From NCBI GenBank assembly GCA_020832665.1, contig JAFIEG010000024.1, forward strand, positions 1 through 54,877: a DNA stretch of 54,877 nt, read 5' to 3'. Positions 26,004 through 35,511 of the stretch are shown one piece after another. The notes under the pieces are model-generated. The model searched no databases and was not told the origin of the DNA. It worked only from the letters and a program-made list of their open reading frames with translations. This DNA comes from Pararhodobacter sp. GTDB taxonomy: Bacteria > Pseudomonadota > Alphaproteobacteria > Rhodobacterales > Rhodobacteraceae. A program made the position numbers and the translations under genes. How positions within the stretch are numbered: the first letter of the stretch is position 1; the number at the start of each line of letters is the position of its first letter.

Positions 26004-27437
26004 ATGAGCAGTTCCGACGAAATGCCCAAGCTTTACCAGGCGCGCGAGCCCATCTTCCCGCGCAATGTCAAGGGCAGCTTTCGCACCATGAAATGGTGGC
26101 TGCTGGCACTCATGCTGGGTATTTATTACATCACCCCCTGGATACGCTGGGATCGCGGCCCCGAAATGCCCGACCAGGCGGTGCTGCTCGATCTGGCCAA
26201 TCGCCGCTTCTTCTTCTTCATGATCGAGATATGGCCGCATGAGTTCTATTTCGTCGCCGGCCTGCTGATCATGGCCGGGATCGGGCTGTTCCTGTTCACC
26301 TCGGCGCTGGGGCGCGTGTGGTGCGGCTATGCTTGCCCGCAAACGGTCTGGACCGACCTTTTCATCCTCGTCGAGCGATGGATCGAGGGCGACCGCAATG
26401 CGCGGCTGCGCCTTCACCGCAAGAAATGGGATTTCGAGAAGGCGCGGAAATATGGGTTCAAATGGTTCGTCTGGCTGCTGATCGGCCTGGCGACCGGCGG
26501 CGCCTGGGTGTTCTACTTCACCGACGCACCGACGCTGGCGCGCGATCTTGTCACGCTCAACGCCCATCCCATCGCCTGGATCACCATCGGCATTCTTACC
26601 GCCACCACCTTTCTCTTCGGCGGGTTCTTTCGCGAACAGATCTGCATCTATGCCTGCCCCTGGCCGCGCATCCAGGCGGCGATGATGGACGAGGACACCA
26701 TCACCATCAGCTACCGCGACTGGCGCGGCGAGCCGCGCGGCAAGCTCAGGAAGGGTCAGGCCAGCCCCGAGGGTGCACAGGGCGATTGCATCGACTGCAT
26801 GGCCTGCGTCAATGTCTGCCCGATGGGAATCGACATCCGCAACGGCCAGCAGATGGAATGCATCACCTGCGGGTTGTGCATCGACGCCTGCGACGACGTG
26901 ATGGACCGCATCGGCAAGCCGCGCGGGCTGATCGGCTATCTGGCGCTGTCGGACGAACAGAGCGAGCGCGCCGGCAAGGAGCCGCTCTCGGTCTGGCAGC
27001 ATGTCTTCCGGCCGCGCACGGTTCTTTATACAGTGCTCTGGGCAGGCATCGGCATCGGGCTGATCGTGGCGCTGTTCCTGCGCACCGACATCGACATGTC
27101 GATATCGCCCATCCGCAACCCCACGCATGTGGTGCTGTCGGATGGTTCGGTGCGCAACGCCTATGATGTGCGCATTCGCAACATGCATGGCGAGCCGCGC
27201 GAGTTCTTCGTCGCGGTCACCGAAAGACCGCTGCTGGCGCTTACCCTGCAGGGCCGTCCGGGGCAATATGTCACCGTGCCGGCCGATCAGCAGCTCAACC
27301 AGCGCGTCTATCTGACCGCGCCGCCCGGATCGGACGAGGCGATGGCGCAATCCACGCCGGTGCGAATCTGGGTCAGCGAGGTCGACGGAACGGGGCGCAT
27401 CTTTTCAGAGACGGTCTTCAACGGGAGAGGGCAATGA
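26004..27437 (+). CDS. ccoG: cbb3 oxidase assembly ferredoxin-like membrane protein CcoG
   Basis: A 477-residue membrane protein of the CcoG/RdxA/FixG group. It has about five helices, CGYACPQTVWTD and CIYACPWPRIQ segments that are family hallmarks, and a double 4Fe-4S ferredoxin domain near residues 260-300 (CIDCMACVNVCPMGID and CITCGLCIDAC), then an Ig-like C-terminal domain. CcoG is reported to help reduce copper for the oxidase. The true start MSSSDEMPKLYQ at 26004 has GGAG upstream; an upstream frame extension is poor. It follows ccoP by 381 bases with its own FNR-type site. Confidence 0.95.
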   Translation: MSSSDEMPKLYQAREPIFPRNVKGSFRTMKWWLLALMLGIYYITPWIRWDRGPEMPDQAVLLDLANRRFFFFMIEIWPHEFYFVAGLLIMAGIGLFLFTSALGRVWCGYACPQTVWTDLFILVERWIEGDRNARLRLHRKKWDFEKARKYGFKWFVWLLIGLATGGAWVFYFTDAPTLARDLVTLNAHPIAWITIGILTATTFLFGGFFREQICIYACPWPRIQAAMMDEDTITISYRDWRGEPRGKLRKGQASPEGAQGDCIDCMACVNVCPMGIDIRNGQQMECITCGLCIDACDDVMDRIGKPRGLIGYLALSDEQSERAGKEPLSVWQHVFRPRTVLYTVLWAGIGIGLIVALFLRTDIDMSISPIRNPTHVVLSDGSVRNAYDVRIRNMHGEPREFFVAVTERPLLALTLQGRPGQYVTVPADQQLNQRVYLTAPPGSDEAMAQSTPVRIWVSEVDGTGRIFSETVFNGRGQ

Positions 27438-27907
27438 ACGAGGACAGGAAACCGAAGTTCCGCATGACCGGCGGCAAGGTGCTGGGCATCTTCCTGGGGG
27501 CCTTCGGCATCATCTTCACGGTCAACATCTTCATGGCCTATAACGCCGTAAGCACCTTTCCCGGGCTCGAGGTTCAAAACAGCTATGTCGCCAGCCAGGG
27601 CTTCAACGACCGGCTCGCGGCGCAGCAGGCGCTGGGCTGGGAGGTGGCGGTCGAGGTGGCCGAGGGCGAGTTGCGCGTGCATTTCACCGATGCCGAAGGC
27701 AACCCGGTTTCGGTGACCGGGATGACCGCGACGCTGGGCCGCGCCACCCATACCCGCGATGACGTGGCGCCCGAGTTCAGCTACCGGCGCGGCACCTTCA
27801 GCGCCCCGGTCGAGCTGGAACACGGCAACTGGAACCTGCGCCTGCTGGCCACGGCGCCCGATGGCACCGAGTTTCAGCAGCGCATCTCCTTCTGGCATCG
27901 CGGCTAG
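27434..27907 (+). CDS. ccoH: cbb3 oxidase assembly protein CcoH (FixH)
   Basis: A 157-residue FixH-family protein with an N-terminal helix (GIFLGAFGIIFTVNIFMAYNA) and a periplasmic beta domain that ends RISFWHRG. It is needed for maturation of the oxidase. The start overlaps the ccoG stop by ATGA. Segments such as SYVASQGFND match family members. Confidence 0.93.
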   Translation: MNEDRKPKFRMTGGKVLGIFLGAFGIIFTVNIFMAYNAVSTFPGLEVQNSYVASQGFNDRLAAQQALGWEVAVEVAEGELRVHFTDAEGNPVSVTGMTATLGRATHTRDDVAPEFSYRRGTFSAPVELEHGNWNLRLLATAPDGTEFQQRISFWHRG

Positions 27908-27928
27908 GAAGGGAATGGTGGCACCAGC

Positions 27929-30121
27929 ATGACGGACACGCTGCACGCCCCGTCGGTTTCGGCCTGCCCGGCCTGTGTGGCGGGTGATGCCGCCATCGAC
28001 AGGGCGGCGCGCGCGCCGCTGCCCGATGCGCGCCTGGTGCTGTCGGTGCCCGGCGCCCATTGCGCCGCCTGCATCGCCACCATCGAACGCGATCTCGAGG
28101 CCATGAAGGGCATCCAGTCGGTGCGGCTGAACCTGACCATGAAGCGTCTGTCGGTGCAGGCCGATGCCGGCATCGAGCCGGGCGCGCTGATCGAGCGGCT
28201 GAGCCGGCTGGGCTATGACGCCCATGAGCTGGACCCGGGCACGCTGAGCATGACCGAGACCGACCGCCAGGGCCGTGATTTGCTGATGCGGCTGGGTGTG
28301 GCCGGCTTTGCCATGATGAACATCATGCTGCTGTCGGTGGCGGTTTGGTCGGGCGCGGCGGATGCCACGCGCGATCTTTTCCACCTGATCTCGGCGCTGA
28401 TCGCCATTCCCACCGTGGCCTTTTCGGGCCAGCCCTTCTTTCGCTCGGCGGCGAAGTCGATGCGCGCCGGGCGGCTGGGTATGGATGTGCCGATCTCGCT
28501 GGCGCTGGTGCTGACCGTCGCCATCTCGCTTTACGAGACGCTGCAGTCGGGCAAGCACGCCTATTTCGAGGCGGCAGTGATGCTGACCTTCTTTCTGCTT
28601 GCCGGGCGCTATCTCGACTACCGCGCCCGCGCCGCGGCGCGCTCGGCGGCGCAGGAACTGGCCGCGCTGGAAGTGCCGCGCGCGATCCGGCTCGATGGCG
28701 ATGGGCGCGAGGCCACGGTGCCGGTGGCGGAACTGGCGGTGGGCGATCTGGTGCTGGTGCGCCCGGGTGGGCGGGTGCCGGTTGATGGCGTGGTCACGAA
28801 AGGGCAATCCGAGATCGACCGCTCGCTTCTGACCGGCGAGACGCTGCCCGCCTTTGCCGGCGAGGGCAGCGTGCTCAGCGCCGGCGAGGTTAACCTGACC
28901 GGCCCGCTGACGGTGCGGGTAACGGCGGCCGGGCGCGACAGCTCGCTGCACCGCATGGCCGATCTGGTGGCAAATGCCGAGGCCGCGCGCACGAAATACA
29001 CCACGCTGGCCGAACGCGCGGCGCTGGCCTATGCGCCCACCATCCCGATCCTGTCGCTGGGGGCCTTTTTCGCCTGGATGTATATCTCGGGCGGCGATCT
29101 GCGGCTGTCGGTCAATATCGCCATCGCCACGCTGATCATCACCTGCCCCTGCGCGCTGGGCCTGGCGGTGCCGGCGGTGGTGACGGCGGCCAGCGGAAAA
29201 CTGTTTCGCAAGGGGCTGCTCATCAAGGACGGCACCGCGCTGGAGCGGCTGGCCGAGGTCGATACGGTGGTTTTCGACAAGACCGGCACGCTGACGCTGG
29301 GTGCGCCGGTGCCCACCAATCTGGAAGATCATCCCGAGCCGGCGGCAAGCGCGGCGCTGGCGCTTGCCGAGGCATCGAGCCACCCGCTGGCAATGGCGCT
29401 GGCCGGCGCGCTGCGCGCGCGCGGGCTGCGCCCCGAGAAGTTGGAGGCCTTGCAGGAAGTGCCGGGCTACGGGGTCGAGGGGCGCTGGCAGGGGCAGCTT
29501 GTGCGGCTGGGTCGCGCCGGCTGGGTTGGCGCCGAGCCTGTCGCCAGCACCGCCGCCTATCTGGTCATCGCCGACGAGCGCCGCGCCTTCACCTTCACCG
29601 ATCAGTTGCGCCCGGGCGCCGGGGCACTGGTGGCGGCGCTGAAGCGCGAAGGCAAGGCAGTGTGGCTGATCTCGGGCGATGTGCCGGCGGCAGTGGCCGA
29701 TATGGCCACGCGGCTGGGCATTGCCGACTGGCAGGCCGAGGCGCTGCCCGAAGACAAGGCGGCGAAGATCGCTTCGCTGCACGAGGCCGGCCACAAGGTG
29801 CTGATGGTAGGCGACGGGCTGAACGACACGGTGGCGCTGTCGGCGGCGCATGTCTCGATCTCGCCGGCCTCGGCGCTGGATGCGGCGCGCGCGGCCTCGG
29901 ACATGGTGCTTCTGGGCCGCGACATCTCGCTGATCGAGGATGCGCTGCGCGTGGCCCGGCTCTCAACCAGACGCATACGCGAGAATTTCTGGCAGTCGGG
30001 GCTGTATAATGCCATCTTCGTGCCCGTGGCGCTGGTCGGCTGGTGCACGCCGCTGTTCGCCGCGGCGGTGATGTCGCTGTCGTCGATCACGGTTTCACTC
30101 AATGCGTTGCGGCTGAAATAG
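27929..30121 (+). CDS. ccoI: copper-exporting type P1B ATPase CcoI (FixI)
   Basis: A 730-residue P-type ATPase. A heavy-metal domain with CAAC lies at residues 45-48, preceded by a CPAC at 13-16. The membrane metal site CPC is near residue 408 (ITCPCALGLAVPAV), the phosphorylation site DKTGT near 450, and the hinge GDGLNDTVALS near 628. It supplies copper to the cbb3 oxidase rather than giving resistance. It lies 21 bases after ccoH. Confidence 0.96.
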   Translation: MTDTLHAPSVSACPACVAGDAAIDRAARAPLPDARLVLSVPGAHCAACIATIERDLEAMKGIQSVRLNLTMKRLSVQADAGIEPGALIERLSRLGYDAHELDPGTLSMTETDRQGRDLLMRLGVAGFAMMNIMLLSVAVWSGAADATRDLFHLISALIAIPTVAFSGQPFFRSAAKSMRAGRLGMDVPISLALVLTVAISLYETLQSGKHAYFEAAVMLTFFLLAGRYLDYRARAAARSAAQELAALEVPRAIRLDGDGREATVPVAELAVGDLVLVRPGGRVPVDGVVTKGQSEIDRSLLTGETLPAFAGEGSVLSAGEVNLTGPLTVRVTAAGRDSSLHRMADLVANAEAARTKYTTLAERAALAYAPTIPILSLGAFFAWMYISGGDLRLSVNIAIATLIITCPCALGLAVPAVVTAASGKLFRKGLLIKDGTALERLAEVDTVVFDKTGTLTLGAPVPTNLEDHPEPAASAALALAEASSHPLAMALAGALRARGLRPEKLEALQEVPGYGVEGRWQGQLVRLGRAGWVGAEPVASTAAYLVIADERRAFTFTDQLRPGAGALVAALKREGKAVWLISGDVPAAVADMATRLGIADWQAEALPEDKAAKIASLHEAGHKVLMVGDGLNDTVALSAAHVSISPASALDAARAASDMVLLGRDISLIEDALRVARLSTRRIRENFWQSGLYNAIFVPVALVGWCTPLFAAAVMSLSSITVSLNALRLK

Positions 30122-30149
30122 TGGCCATCAGACAGGAAAGGAAACGGCG

Positions 30150-30308
30150 GTGGAAGTTCTGGGCATCCTGATTCCGGTGTCGCTGGGGCTGGGGCTTCTG
30201 GGCCTGCTGGGGTTCTGGTGGACGCTGAAGAAGGGGATGTATGACGACCCCGAGGGCGACAGCCGCCGGATTCTGCGCGACGATTACGACGACCACCCCA
30301 AGAGTTGA
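30150..30308 (+). CDS. ccoS: cbb3 oxidase maturation protein CcoS
   Basis: A 52-residue protein starting at GTG 30150: VEVLGILIPVSLGLGLLG, one membrane helix ending in FWWTLKKGMYDDPEGD, the CcoS signature. Preceded by AGGAAAGGAAACGGCG. CcoS is needed for cofactor insertion in cbb3 oxidase. It follows ccoI by 28 bases and ends the block. Confidence 0.92.
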   Translation: MEVLGILIPVSLGLGLLGLLGFWWTLKKGMYDDPEGDSRRILRDDYDDHPKS

Positions 30309-30410
30309 GCGTAAGAGACTGAGGGCGCGCGCCGGCGGCCGGTGGCCGCCGCGAGGTCCCGCTTGCGTTTCCGCGCAGACTGGCGCGGCGATCCAGGCGG
30401 CTACCGGCGG

Positions 30411-30436
30411 GTTTGAGTATTTCGGGCAAGATGAAG
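30411..30436 (+). repeat. GTATTT/AAGATGAAG module, copy 3
   Basis: GTTTGAGTATTTCGGGC then AAGATGAAG, in the convergent gap between ccoS (+) and the alpha/beta hydrolase (-). It is the copy with the best match to copy 1. Confidence 0.6.
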
Positions 30437-30442
30437 CGGCGA

Positions 30443-31324
30443 TCAGGCCATGATTTCAGGCCAGAGCGCGCGGTTGCGCGGTGCAAAGGCGGCGATATGG
30501 CCCACCGTTTTCAGCCCGAATTCGGCCGGGCAGAGCAGGCGGCTTGTGATTTGCGCCGCCGGCATCCACTCGGCGAGTTTCCAGACCGATTCGGGCGGGA
30601 TCATCACATCATCGTCGAGCGCGACCAGCGTTACCTTGCAGGTCAGGCCCGGGCTTTCGGGGGCGGGCAAATCGGGGTCGGCAGGCAGCGAGCCGCGCCT
30701 TGCGCACCAGCCTTTCCATTGCCGGAAGACGGGGGTGGGCAGATCGTTGCCCAAACCCAGCCGCTTTCCCGGCAGATGATCGAGCAGCAAAACAGCCAGC
30801 GGGCCGGCAAGGTGCCACAGCGCCCAGGCCTGCGCCCGGAACGGCCAGGGGTGCTGGCTGACATGCACCGGCCCGGCGGCAAGTGCGATCACGCGGTTGA
30901 TCTCGTGCAGGCGCGGCTGGAAGGGCAGCGACATGGCGCCCAGCGAATGGCCGATCACCCAGAGCGGCAGGCCGGGAAAGCGCGTGCGCATCCAGGCGCG
31001 AGCGGCGGTGGGGTCGTGCACGCCCCAGTCGGTCATCGAGGCCTTTGATCCGTAGGGCCGGCCCGAAGCACCGAAATCACGGTAATCCCAGATCAGCACG
31101 GCGACGTTTTCGCTTGTCACCAGCCATTGCGCGAAGGGCTTGTAGAAGGCGGCGGGCACACCGGTGGCGGCGTTGATCATGATGGCGCGCGCCGCCGGTT
31201 CCGCTGCCGGCTCAAGGAGCGTGCCGCGAAGTCGGGCGCCGGGGGCGGCGATTTCAACCGGGGTTTCGGTTGGTGGCCGCCCGGGCGAAATTGGGGCGGG
31301 GTGCTTGGGCGCAGTTTCGGGCAT
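30443..31324 (-). CDS. alpha/beta hydrolase (membrane-unlinked, unknown substrate)
   Basis: A 293-residue hydrolase. The nucleophile elbow is VIGHSLGAMS (Ser near residue 126), with AVLIWDYRDFGASG before it and an end segment TVGHIAAFAPRNRALWP that supplies the catalytic His. No signal peptide was seen. The family name reflects the fold; substrate is unknown. The region 31325-31408 upstream holds no gene. Confidence 0.8.
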   Translation of the reverse strand: MPETAPKHPAPISPGRPPTETPVEIAAPGARLRGTLLEPAAEPAARAIMINAATGVPAAFYKPFAQWLVTSENVAVLIWDYRDFGASGRPYGSKASMTDWGVHDPTAARAWMRTRFPGLPLWVIGHSLGAMSLPFQPRLHEINRVIALAAGPVHVSQHPWPFRAQAWALWHLAGPLAVLLLDHLPGKRLGLGNDLPTPVFRQWKGWCARRGSLPADPDLPAPESPGLTCKVTLVALDDDVMIPPESVWKLAEWMPAAQITSRLLCPAEFGLKTVGHIAAFAPRNRALWPEIMA

Positions 31325-31408
31325 GGCGGCGGGCTCGCGATGGGGCTGCGGCAGGCTAGCCGCGCGCGCCCGGGGCCGGCAAGCGGGACGCGGCGTCGGG
31401 TGCGAATA

Positions 31409-31420
31409 ATTTGATCAAAT
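31409..31420. promoter_or_regulatory. perfect ATTTGATCAAAT palindrome upstream of the aminotransferase
   Basis: A 12-base perfect palindrome lies 100 bases ahead of the aminotransferase start and within AT-rich DNA. It could be an operator, for example for a GntR- or LysR-type regulator. The half-site spacing is too tight for FNR. Confidence 0.4.
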
Positions 31421-31519
31421 CCCGTTGCGGTATGCGCCGATCCCGCCTATTCTCGCGCTGGCAAGAATCCTTCGGTGGGGGCGGCGCGCTCCCGGCCGGA
31501 CCATATCGGGGACAGTGTC

Positions 31520-32905
31520 ATGCTTCAGATAACCAATCACATGCCCACCGCCGAGCTTCAGGCGCTCGATGCGGCCCATCACATGCACCCCTTCACCGAT
31601 GGCAACACCCTGGCGAAGAAGGGCGCGCGCATCATCACCCGCGCCGAGGGGGTCTGGCTGACCGATTCCGATGGCGAGCGCATCATCGACGGCATGGCCG
31701 GGCTGTGGTGCGTCAATATCGGCTATGGGCGAAAGGAACTGGCGCAGGCGGCGGCGCGGCAGATGGAGGAGCTGCCCTACTACAACACCTTTTTCCAGAC
31801 CAGCCATGTGCCGGTGATCGCGCTGGCCGCGCGCCTGGCCGAGCTGGCGCCGCATGATCTGAACCATGTTTTCTTCGCCGGCTCGGGGTCCGAGGCGAAC
31901 GACACCAATATCCGCATGGTGCGCCATTACTGGGCGCTGAAGGGCAAGCCGGAAAAGTCGGTCATCATCGCCCGGCGCAACGCCTATCACGGCTCGTCGG
32001 TGGGCAGCGCGTCCTTGGGCGGTATGGCGGCGATGCATGGTCAGGGCGGGCTGCCGATTCCCGATATCGCGCATATCGACCAGCCGAACTGGTACCTTGA
32101 GGGCGGCGAGACGAGCCCCGAGGATTTCGGGCTGGAGCGCGCCCGCCAGCTTGAGGCGAAGATCAAGGAACTGGGCGAGGACCGCGTTGCCGCCTTCATC
32201 GCCGAGCCGATTCAGGGCGCGGGCGGGGTGATCGTGCCGCCCGAAAGTTACTGGCCCGAGATCCAGCGCATCTGCGACAAGTACGACATATTGCTGATCG
32301 CCGATGAGGTGATCACCGGATTCGGGCGCACCGGCAACTGGTTCGGCACGCAGACCTATGGCATTCGCCCGCATATCATGACCGTGGCCAAGGGGCTGTC
32401 TTCGGGCTATGCGCCGATCGGCGCCTCGATCGTCTGCGACGAGGTGGCGCAGACCATCGCGCAGGAGGAATTCTTCCACGGCTACACCTATTCGGGCCAC
32501 CCGGTCTGTGCCGCCGTGGCGCTGGAAAACCTGCGCATCATGGAAGAGGAAGGCGTGGTCGAGCATGTGCGCGACGTGGGGCATCCGCATCTGGCGGCGC
32601 GCTGGCACGGCCTGGGCGATCACCCGCTGGTGGGCGAGACGAAGATCGTTGGCATGATGGCCTCGCTGGCGCTGACGCCCGACAAGGCCGCGCGCGCCGC
32701 CTTTGTGCAGCCGGGCAGCGCCGGGCTGATCGCGCGCGAGCGTTGCTTTGCCAACAATGTCGTCATGCGCCATGTCTGGGATCGCATCGTTGCCTCGCCG
32801 CCGCTGGTGATGACGCCCGACGAGATCGACATCATGATCAACCGGCTGACGAAGGCGCTGGACGAGGCGCATGCGCAGATGAAGGCCGAGGGCATGCTGA
32901 AATAG
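31520..32905 (+). CDS. class III aminotransferase (putrescine/omega-amino-acid type)
   Basis: A 461-residue PLP enzyme of the omega-aminotransferase group. GSGSEANDTNIRMVRHYW near the middle, FIAEPIQGAGGVIVPP, LLIADEVITGFGRTGNWFG (Asp that contacts PLP) and AKGLSSGYAPIGA with the Schiff-base Lys are visible. Close family members are putrescine-pyruvate (SpuC) and taurine/beta-alanine aminotransferases. It is nine bases ahead of a PuuB-type oxidase, so polyamine use is the best guess. Start 31520 is preceded by GGGGACAG. Confidence 0.85.
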   Translation: MLQITNHMPTAELQALDAAHHMHPFTDGNTLAKKGARIITRAEGVWLTDSDGERIIDGMAGLWCVNIGYGRKELAQAAARQMEELPYYNTFFQTSHVPVIALAARLAELAPHDLNHVFFAGSGSEANDTNIRMVRHYWALKGKPEKSVIIARRNAYHGSSVGSASLGGMAAMHGQGGLPIPDIAHIDQPNWYLEGGETSPEDFGLERARQLEAKIKELGEDRVAAFIAEPIQGAGGVIVPPESYWPEIQRICDKYDILLIADEVITGFGRTGNWFGTQTYGIRPHIMTVAKGLSSGYAPIGASIVCDEVAQTIAQEEFFHGYTYSGHPVCAAVALENLRIMEEEGVVEHVRDVGHPHLAARWHGLGDHPLVGETKIVGMMASLALTPDKAARAAFVQPGSAGLIARERCFANNVVMRHVWDRIVASPPLVMTPDEIDIMINRLTKALDEAHAQMKAEGMLK

Positions 32906-32914
32906 GCCCCGCGC

Positions 32915-34216
32915 ATGGATCTGCTCACCGCCAATGACCGCCCGGGGCAATACCCGCCCTCGTGGTATGCGAAAACCGCCGAGCCCTTGCCCCTTCAGCC
33001 CCGCGCCGAGGGGGCGCTTTCCTGCGATGTCTGCATCATAGGGGGTGGCTATGCGGGGCTTTCGGCGGCCCTGCACCTGGCCGAGCGCGGCTATGACGTG
33101 ATCTTGCTGGAAGGCCAGCGGCTGGGCTTTGGCGCTTCAGGGCGCAATGGCGGGCAGGTGGGCACCGGCCAGCGCCAGGATCAGGACTGGCTTGAGGCCA
33201 CCGTCGGCAAGACTCGCGCGCGCGCGCTTTGGGACATGTCGCTCGAAGCGGTGACGCTGGTGCGCGATCTGGCCGCGCGCCATGCGCCCGATGCCGGCTG
33301 GGCCGATGGCATCATCCATGCTGCCCACAAGCCGCGCCATGTGAGCGAGTATCACGCCTATGCCGAGAAGCTGGCGCACGATTACGGCTATGACAGGATA
33401 CGCAAGCTGAGCCGCGAGGAGATGCGCGCGATGGTCGGCTCGCCGGCCTATCATGGTGGCGAGATCGACATGGGCGCGGGCCATCTGCACCCGCTGCGAT
33501 ATGCGCTGGGGCTGGCGCGGGCGGCGAAAGCGGCCGGTGTGCGCCTGTTCGAGCGCTCGCGGGTTACGGCGCTGACGAAGGCCGATCCGGCGCTGGTGCA
33601 GACGGAACACGCGCAGATCAGGGCGCGCCATGTGGCGCTGGCCTGCAACGGCTATCTGGGCCGGCTGGAGCCACGCGTGGCAGCGCGGGTGATGCCGATC
33701 AACAATTTCATCGTCGCCACCAGGCCGATGTCGGATGCCGAGCGCGCGGGTATCATCCGTGACAATCACGCGGTGGCCGATTCGAAATTCGTCATCAACT
33801 ATTTCCGCTTCAGCCATGACAACCGCCTGCTGTTCGGCGGTGGCGAAAGCTATGGCTACCGCTTTCCGGCCGATATCGCCGCCAAGGTGCGCAAGCCGAT
33901 GGCCGCGATCTTTCCGCAGCTTGGCGATATCGAGATTACTCATGCCTGGGGCGGCACGCTTGGCATCACTTTCAACCGGATGCCGCATTTCGAGCGGCTG
34001 GCGGGCAATGTGCTCAGCGCCTCAGGCTATTCCGGCCACGGGGTGGCAATGGCCACGCTGGGCGGCAAGCTGATGGCCGAGGCCATCGCCGGACAGGCCG
34101 AGCGCTTCGACCTGATGGCCGAAGTGCCGACGCGCCCCTTCCCCGGCGGCGCCTCGCTGCGCTTTCCGCTTCTGGTGGCGGCGATGCTGTGGTTCTCGCT
34201 GCGCGACAGGCTCTGA
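32915..34216 (+). CDS. puuB: FAD-dependent oxidoreductase, gamma-glutamylputrescine oxidase-like
   Basis: A 433-residue DAO-family flavoprotein. The N-terminal ANDRPGQYPPSWYAKTAEPLP leads to CDVCIIGGGYAGLSAALHLAERG (FAD fold), LLEGQRLGFGASGRNGGQVGTGQ and later WGGTLGITFNRMPHFERL, as in PuuB. PuuB oxidises gamma-glutamylputrescine in putrescine breakdown. The ligase PuuA and hydrolase PuuD are not in the window. It is 9 bases after the aminotransferase and surely co-transcribed with it. Confidence 0.78.
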   Translation: MDLLTANDRPGQYPPSWYAKTAEPLPLQPRAEGALSCDVCIIGGGYAGLSAALHLAERGYDVILLEGQRLGFGASGRNGGQVGTGQRQDQDWLEATVGKTRARALWDMSLEAVTLVRDLAARHAPDAGWADGIIHAAHKPRHVSEYHAYAEKLAHDYGYDRIRKLSREEMRAMVGSPAYHGGEIDMGAGHLHPLRYALGLARAAKAAGVRLFERSRVTALTKADPALVQTEHAQIRARHVALACNGYLGRLEPRVAARVMPINNFIVATRPMSDAERAGIIRDNHAVADSKFVINYFRFSHDNRLLFGGGESYGYRFPADIAAKVRKPMAAIFPQLGDIEITHAWGGTLGITFNRMPHFERLAGNVLSASGYSGHGVAMATLGGKLMAEAIAGQAERFDLMAEVPTRPFPGGASLRFPLLVAAMLWFSLRDRL

Positions 34217-34479
34217 GCGGAGCGAATCGGCCCCCTGCCGCCATTGGCAAATTCCTTGCCTGCAGGTGGCCTTTGCGCGTCGCGGGGGACGCTACGGGGG
34301 GCTGAATTGCCTCCGCTTTGCGCAGAATGACGGTCGGCAGGACCAAAACCGAAACATTATGTTGTTTTCCTGCCACGCCGCGCATTGATCGGCGGCAGCG
34401 CTGCCCGAATCGTCTTTGCAGCGCCGCGGGCAGGGTTCTACGAGTCAGGAAGCTGCCATGCACACTTTCGGGGGATAGT

Positions 34480-35286
34480 GTGATTAGTATTGATCGTCGG
34501 GGCTTTGTCTCCGGCTTGGCTTCGTTGTGCCTTGGCGGCACGGCGGCGACAGGCGCATCACTTTCCGGTATTCGTCCCGCTTCGGCCCGTTCCGCGGTGC
34601 CGGTTGCCTCGGGCAATCATGGGCTGGTGCATCTCAACCGGGTCGAAACCGCGCGCCCGCTGGTGGCGCTTACCTTCGATGACGGCCCGCATCCGGTGCA
34701 TACGCCGCGCCTGCTGGATATCCTGGCCGAGCACCGGGCCAGGGCCACCTTTTATGTCATCGGCGCGCTGGTACGCCGTTACCCCGAGATTGCCCAGCGC
34801 ATCGTCGCCGAGGGGCACGAACTGGCGAATCACACCTGGTCGCACCCAACACTGTCGCGGCTGGGCAATGCGCGTTTCCTCAGCGAGATCGACCGCACGC
34901 AAGAGATCATCTACCAGACCGTGGGGTATGTGCCGGTCACCATGCGCCCGCCTTACGGGGCGATCACCATGCGTCAAAGCCGCATGCTGGCGCAGGAGCG
35001 CAACCTGCCCACCATCATCTGGTCGGTTGATCCGCAGGACTGGCGCCGCCCGGGCCCATCGGTGGTGGCAAGGCGCATGGTGAGCGGCGCGCAGCCGGGC
35101 GCGATAATCCTGGCGCATGACATCCACGCCCCCACCGTGCGCGCCATACCCGAGGCGCTGAACGGGCTGTACGGGCGTGGGCTGCGCAGTGTCACCATGT
35201 CCGAGCTTCTGGGCTGGGGGCAGTGGGGGCCGCGTCGGCGCCCCTCGCGGGTGGCACGCAACCCTGAGCTAAGGCACCCGATCTGA
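34480..35286 (+). CDS. Tat-exported polysaccharide deacetylase (NodB domain)
   Basis: A 268-residue secreted hydrolase starting at GTG 34480 with GGGGGA upstream. The N-terminus ISIDRRGFVSGLASLCLGG is a twin-arginine signal. The NodB motifs are TFDDGPHPVHT (metal-binding Asp pair), HTWSHPTLS (His-x3-His), RPPYGAIT and ILAHDIH (catalytic His), all present. Such enzymes remove acetyl groups from chitin-like polymers or peptidoglycan. It stands alone; the 263 bases upstream carry no gene, only a small GCGTC/GACGC hairpin. Confidence 0.88.
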   Translation: MISIDRRGFVSGLASLCLGGTAATGASLSGIRPASARSAVPVASGNHGLVHLNRVETARPLVALTFDDGPHPVHTPRLLDILAEHRARATFYVIGALVRRYPEIAQRIVAEGHELANHTWSHPTLSRLGNARFLSEIDRTQEIIYQTVGYVPVTMRPPYGAITMRQSRMLAQERNLPTIIWSVDPQDWRRPGPSVVARRMVSGAQPGAIILAHDIHAPTVRAIPEALNGLYGRGLRSVTMSELLGWGQWGPRRRPSRVARNPELRHPI

Positions 35287-35410
35287 AGCTGTCCGACCTG
35301 CTGCTGACCAGAGCCGGAATCTGCGCTTTCGGCATGCGCCTTGGCGCGTCCGACGCATGACTGAATGCCGCGGGTTGCCCGCAAAGCGAAAAGGCCATTT
35401 TTTTCGTTGG

Positions 35411-35428
35411 CTGACACACACGCTTCAC
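35411..35428 (+). promoter_or_regulatory. possible Pho box upstream of ugpB
   Basis: CTGACAC-ACAC-GCTTCAC has the 7-4-7 layout of a PhoB box; the first half matches 5 of 7 and the second 4 of 7 consensus bases. It lies about 85 bases ahead of ugpB. The site is weak and offered only because ugp operons are commonly PhoB-controlled. Confidence 0.25.
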
Positions 35429-35511
35429 AAACGAATAATAACGAGACAAAGTGATGAAAACCGCGCATCCGGCGCGGGGATCGCTCAAGTTTGCAGCAGA
35501 GAGGGAGAGTC

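Noticed and set aside
27308-29851. 847-codon minus-strand frame across ccoH and ccoI
   Set aside because: Antisense to real genes; low-complexity composition.
31409-31420. FNR box before the aminotransferase
   Set aside because: The TTGA and TCAA halves are adjacent instead of six bases apart.
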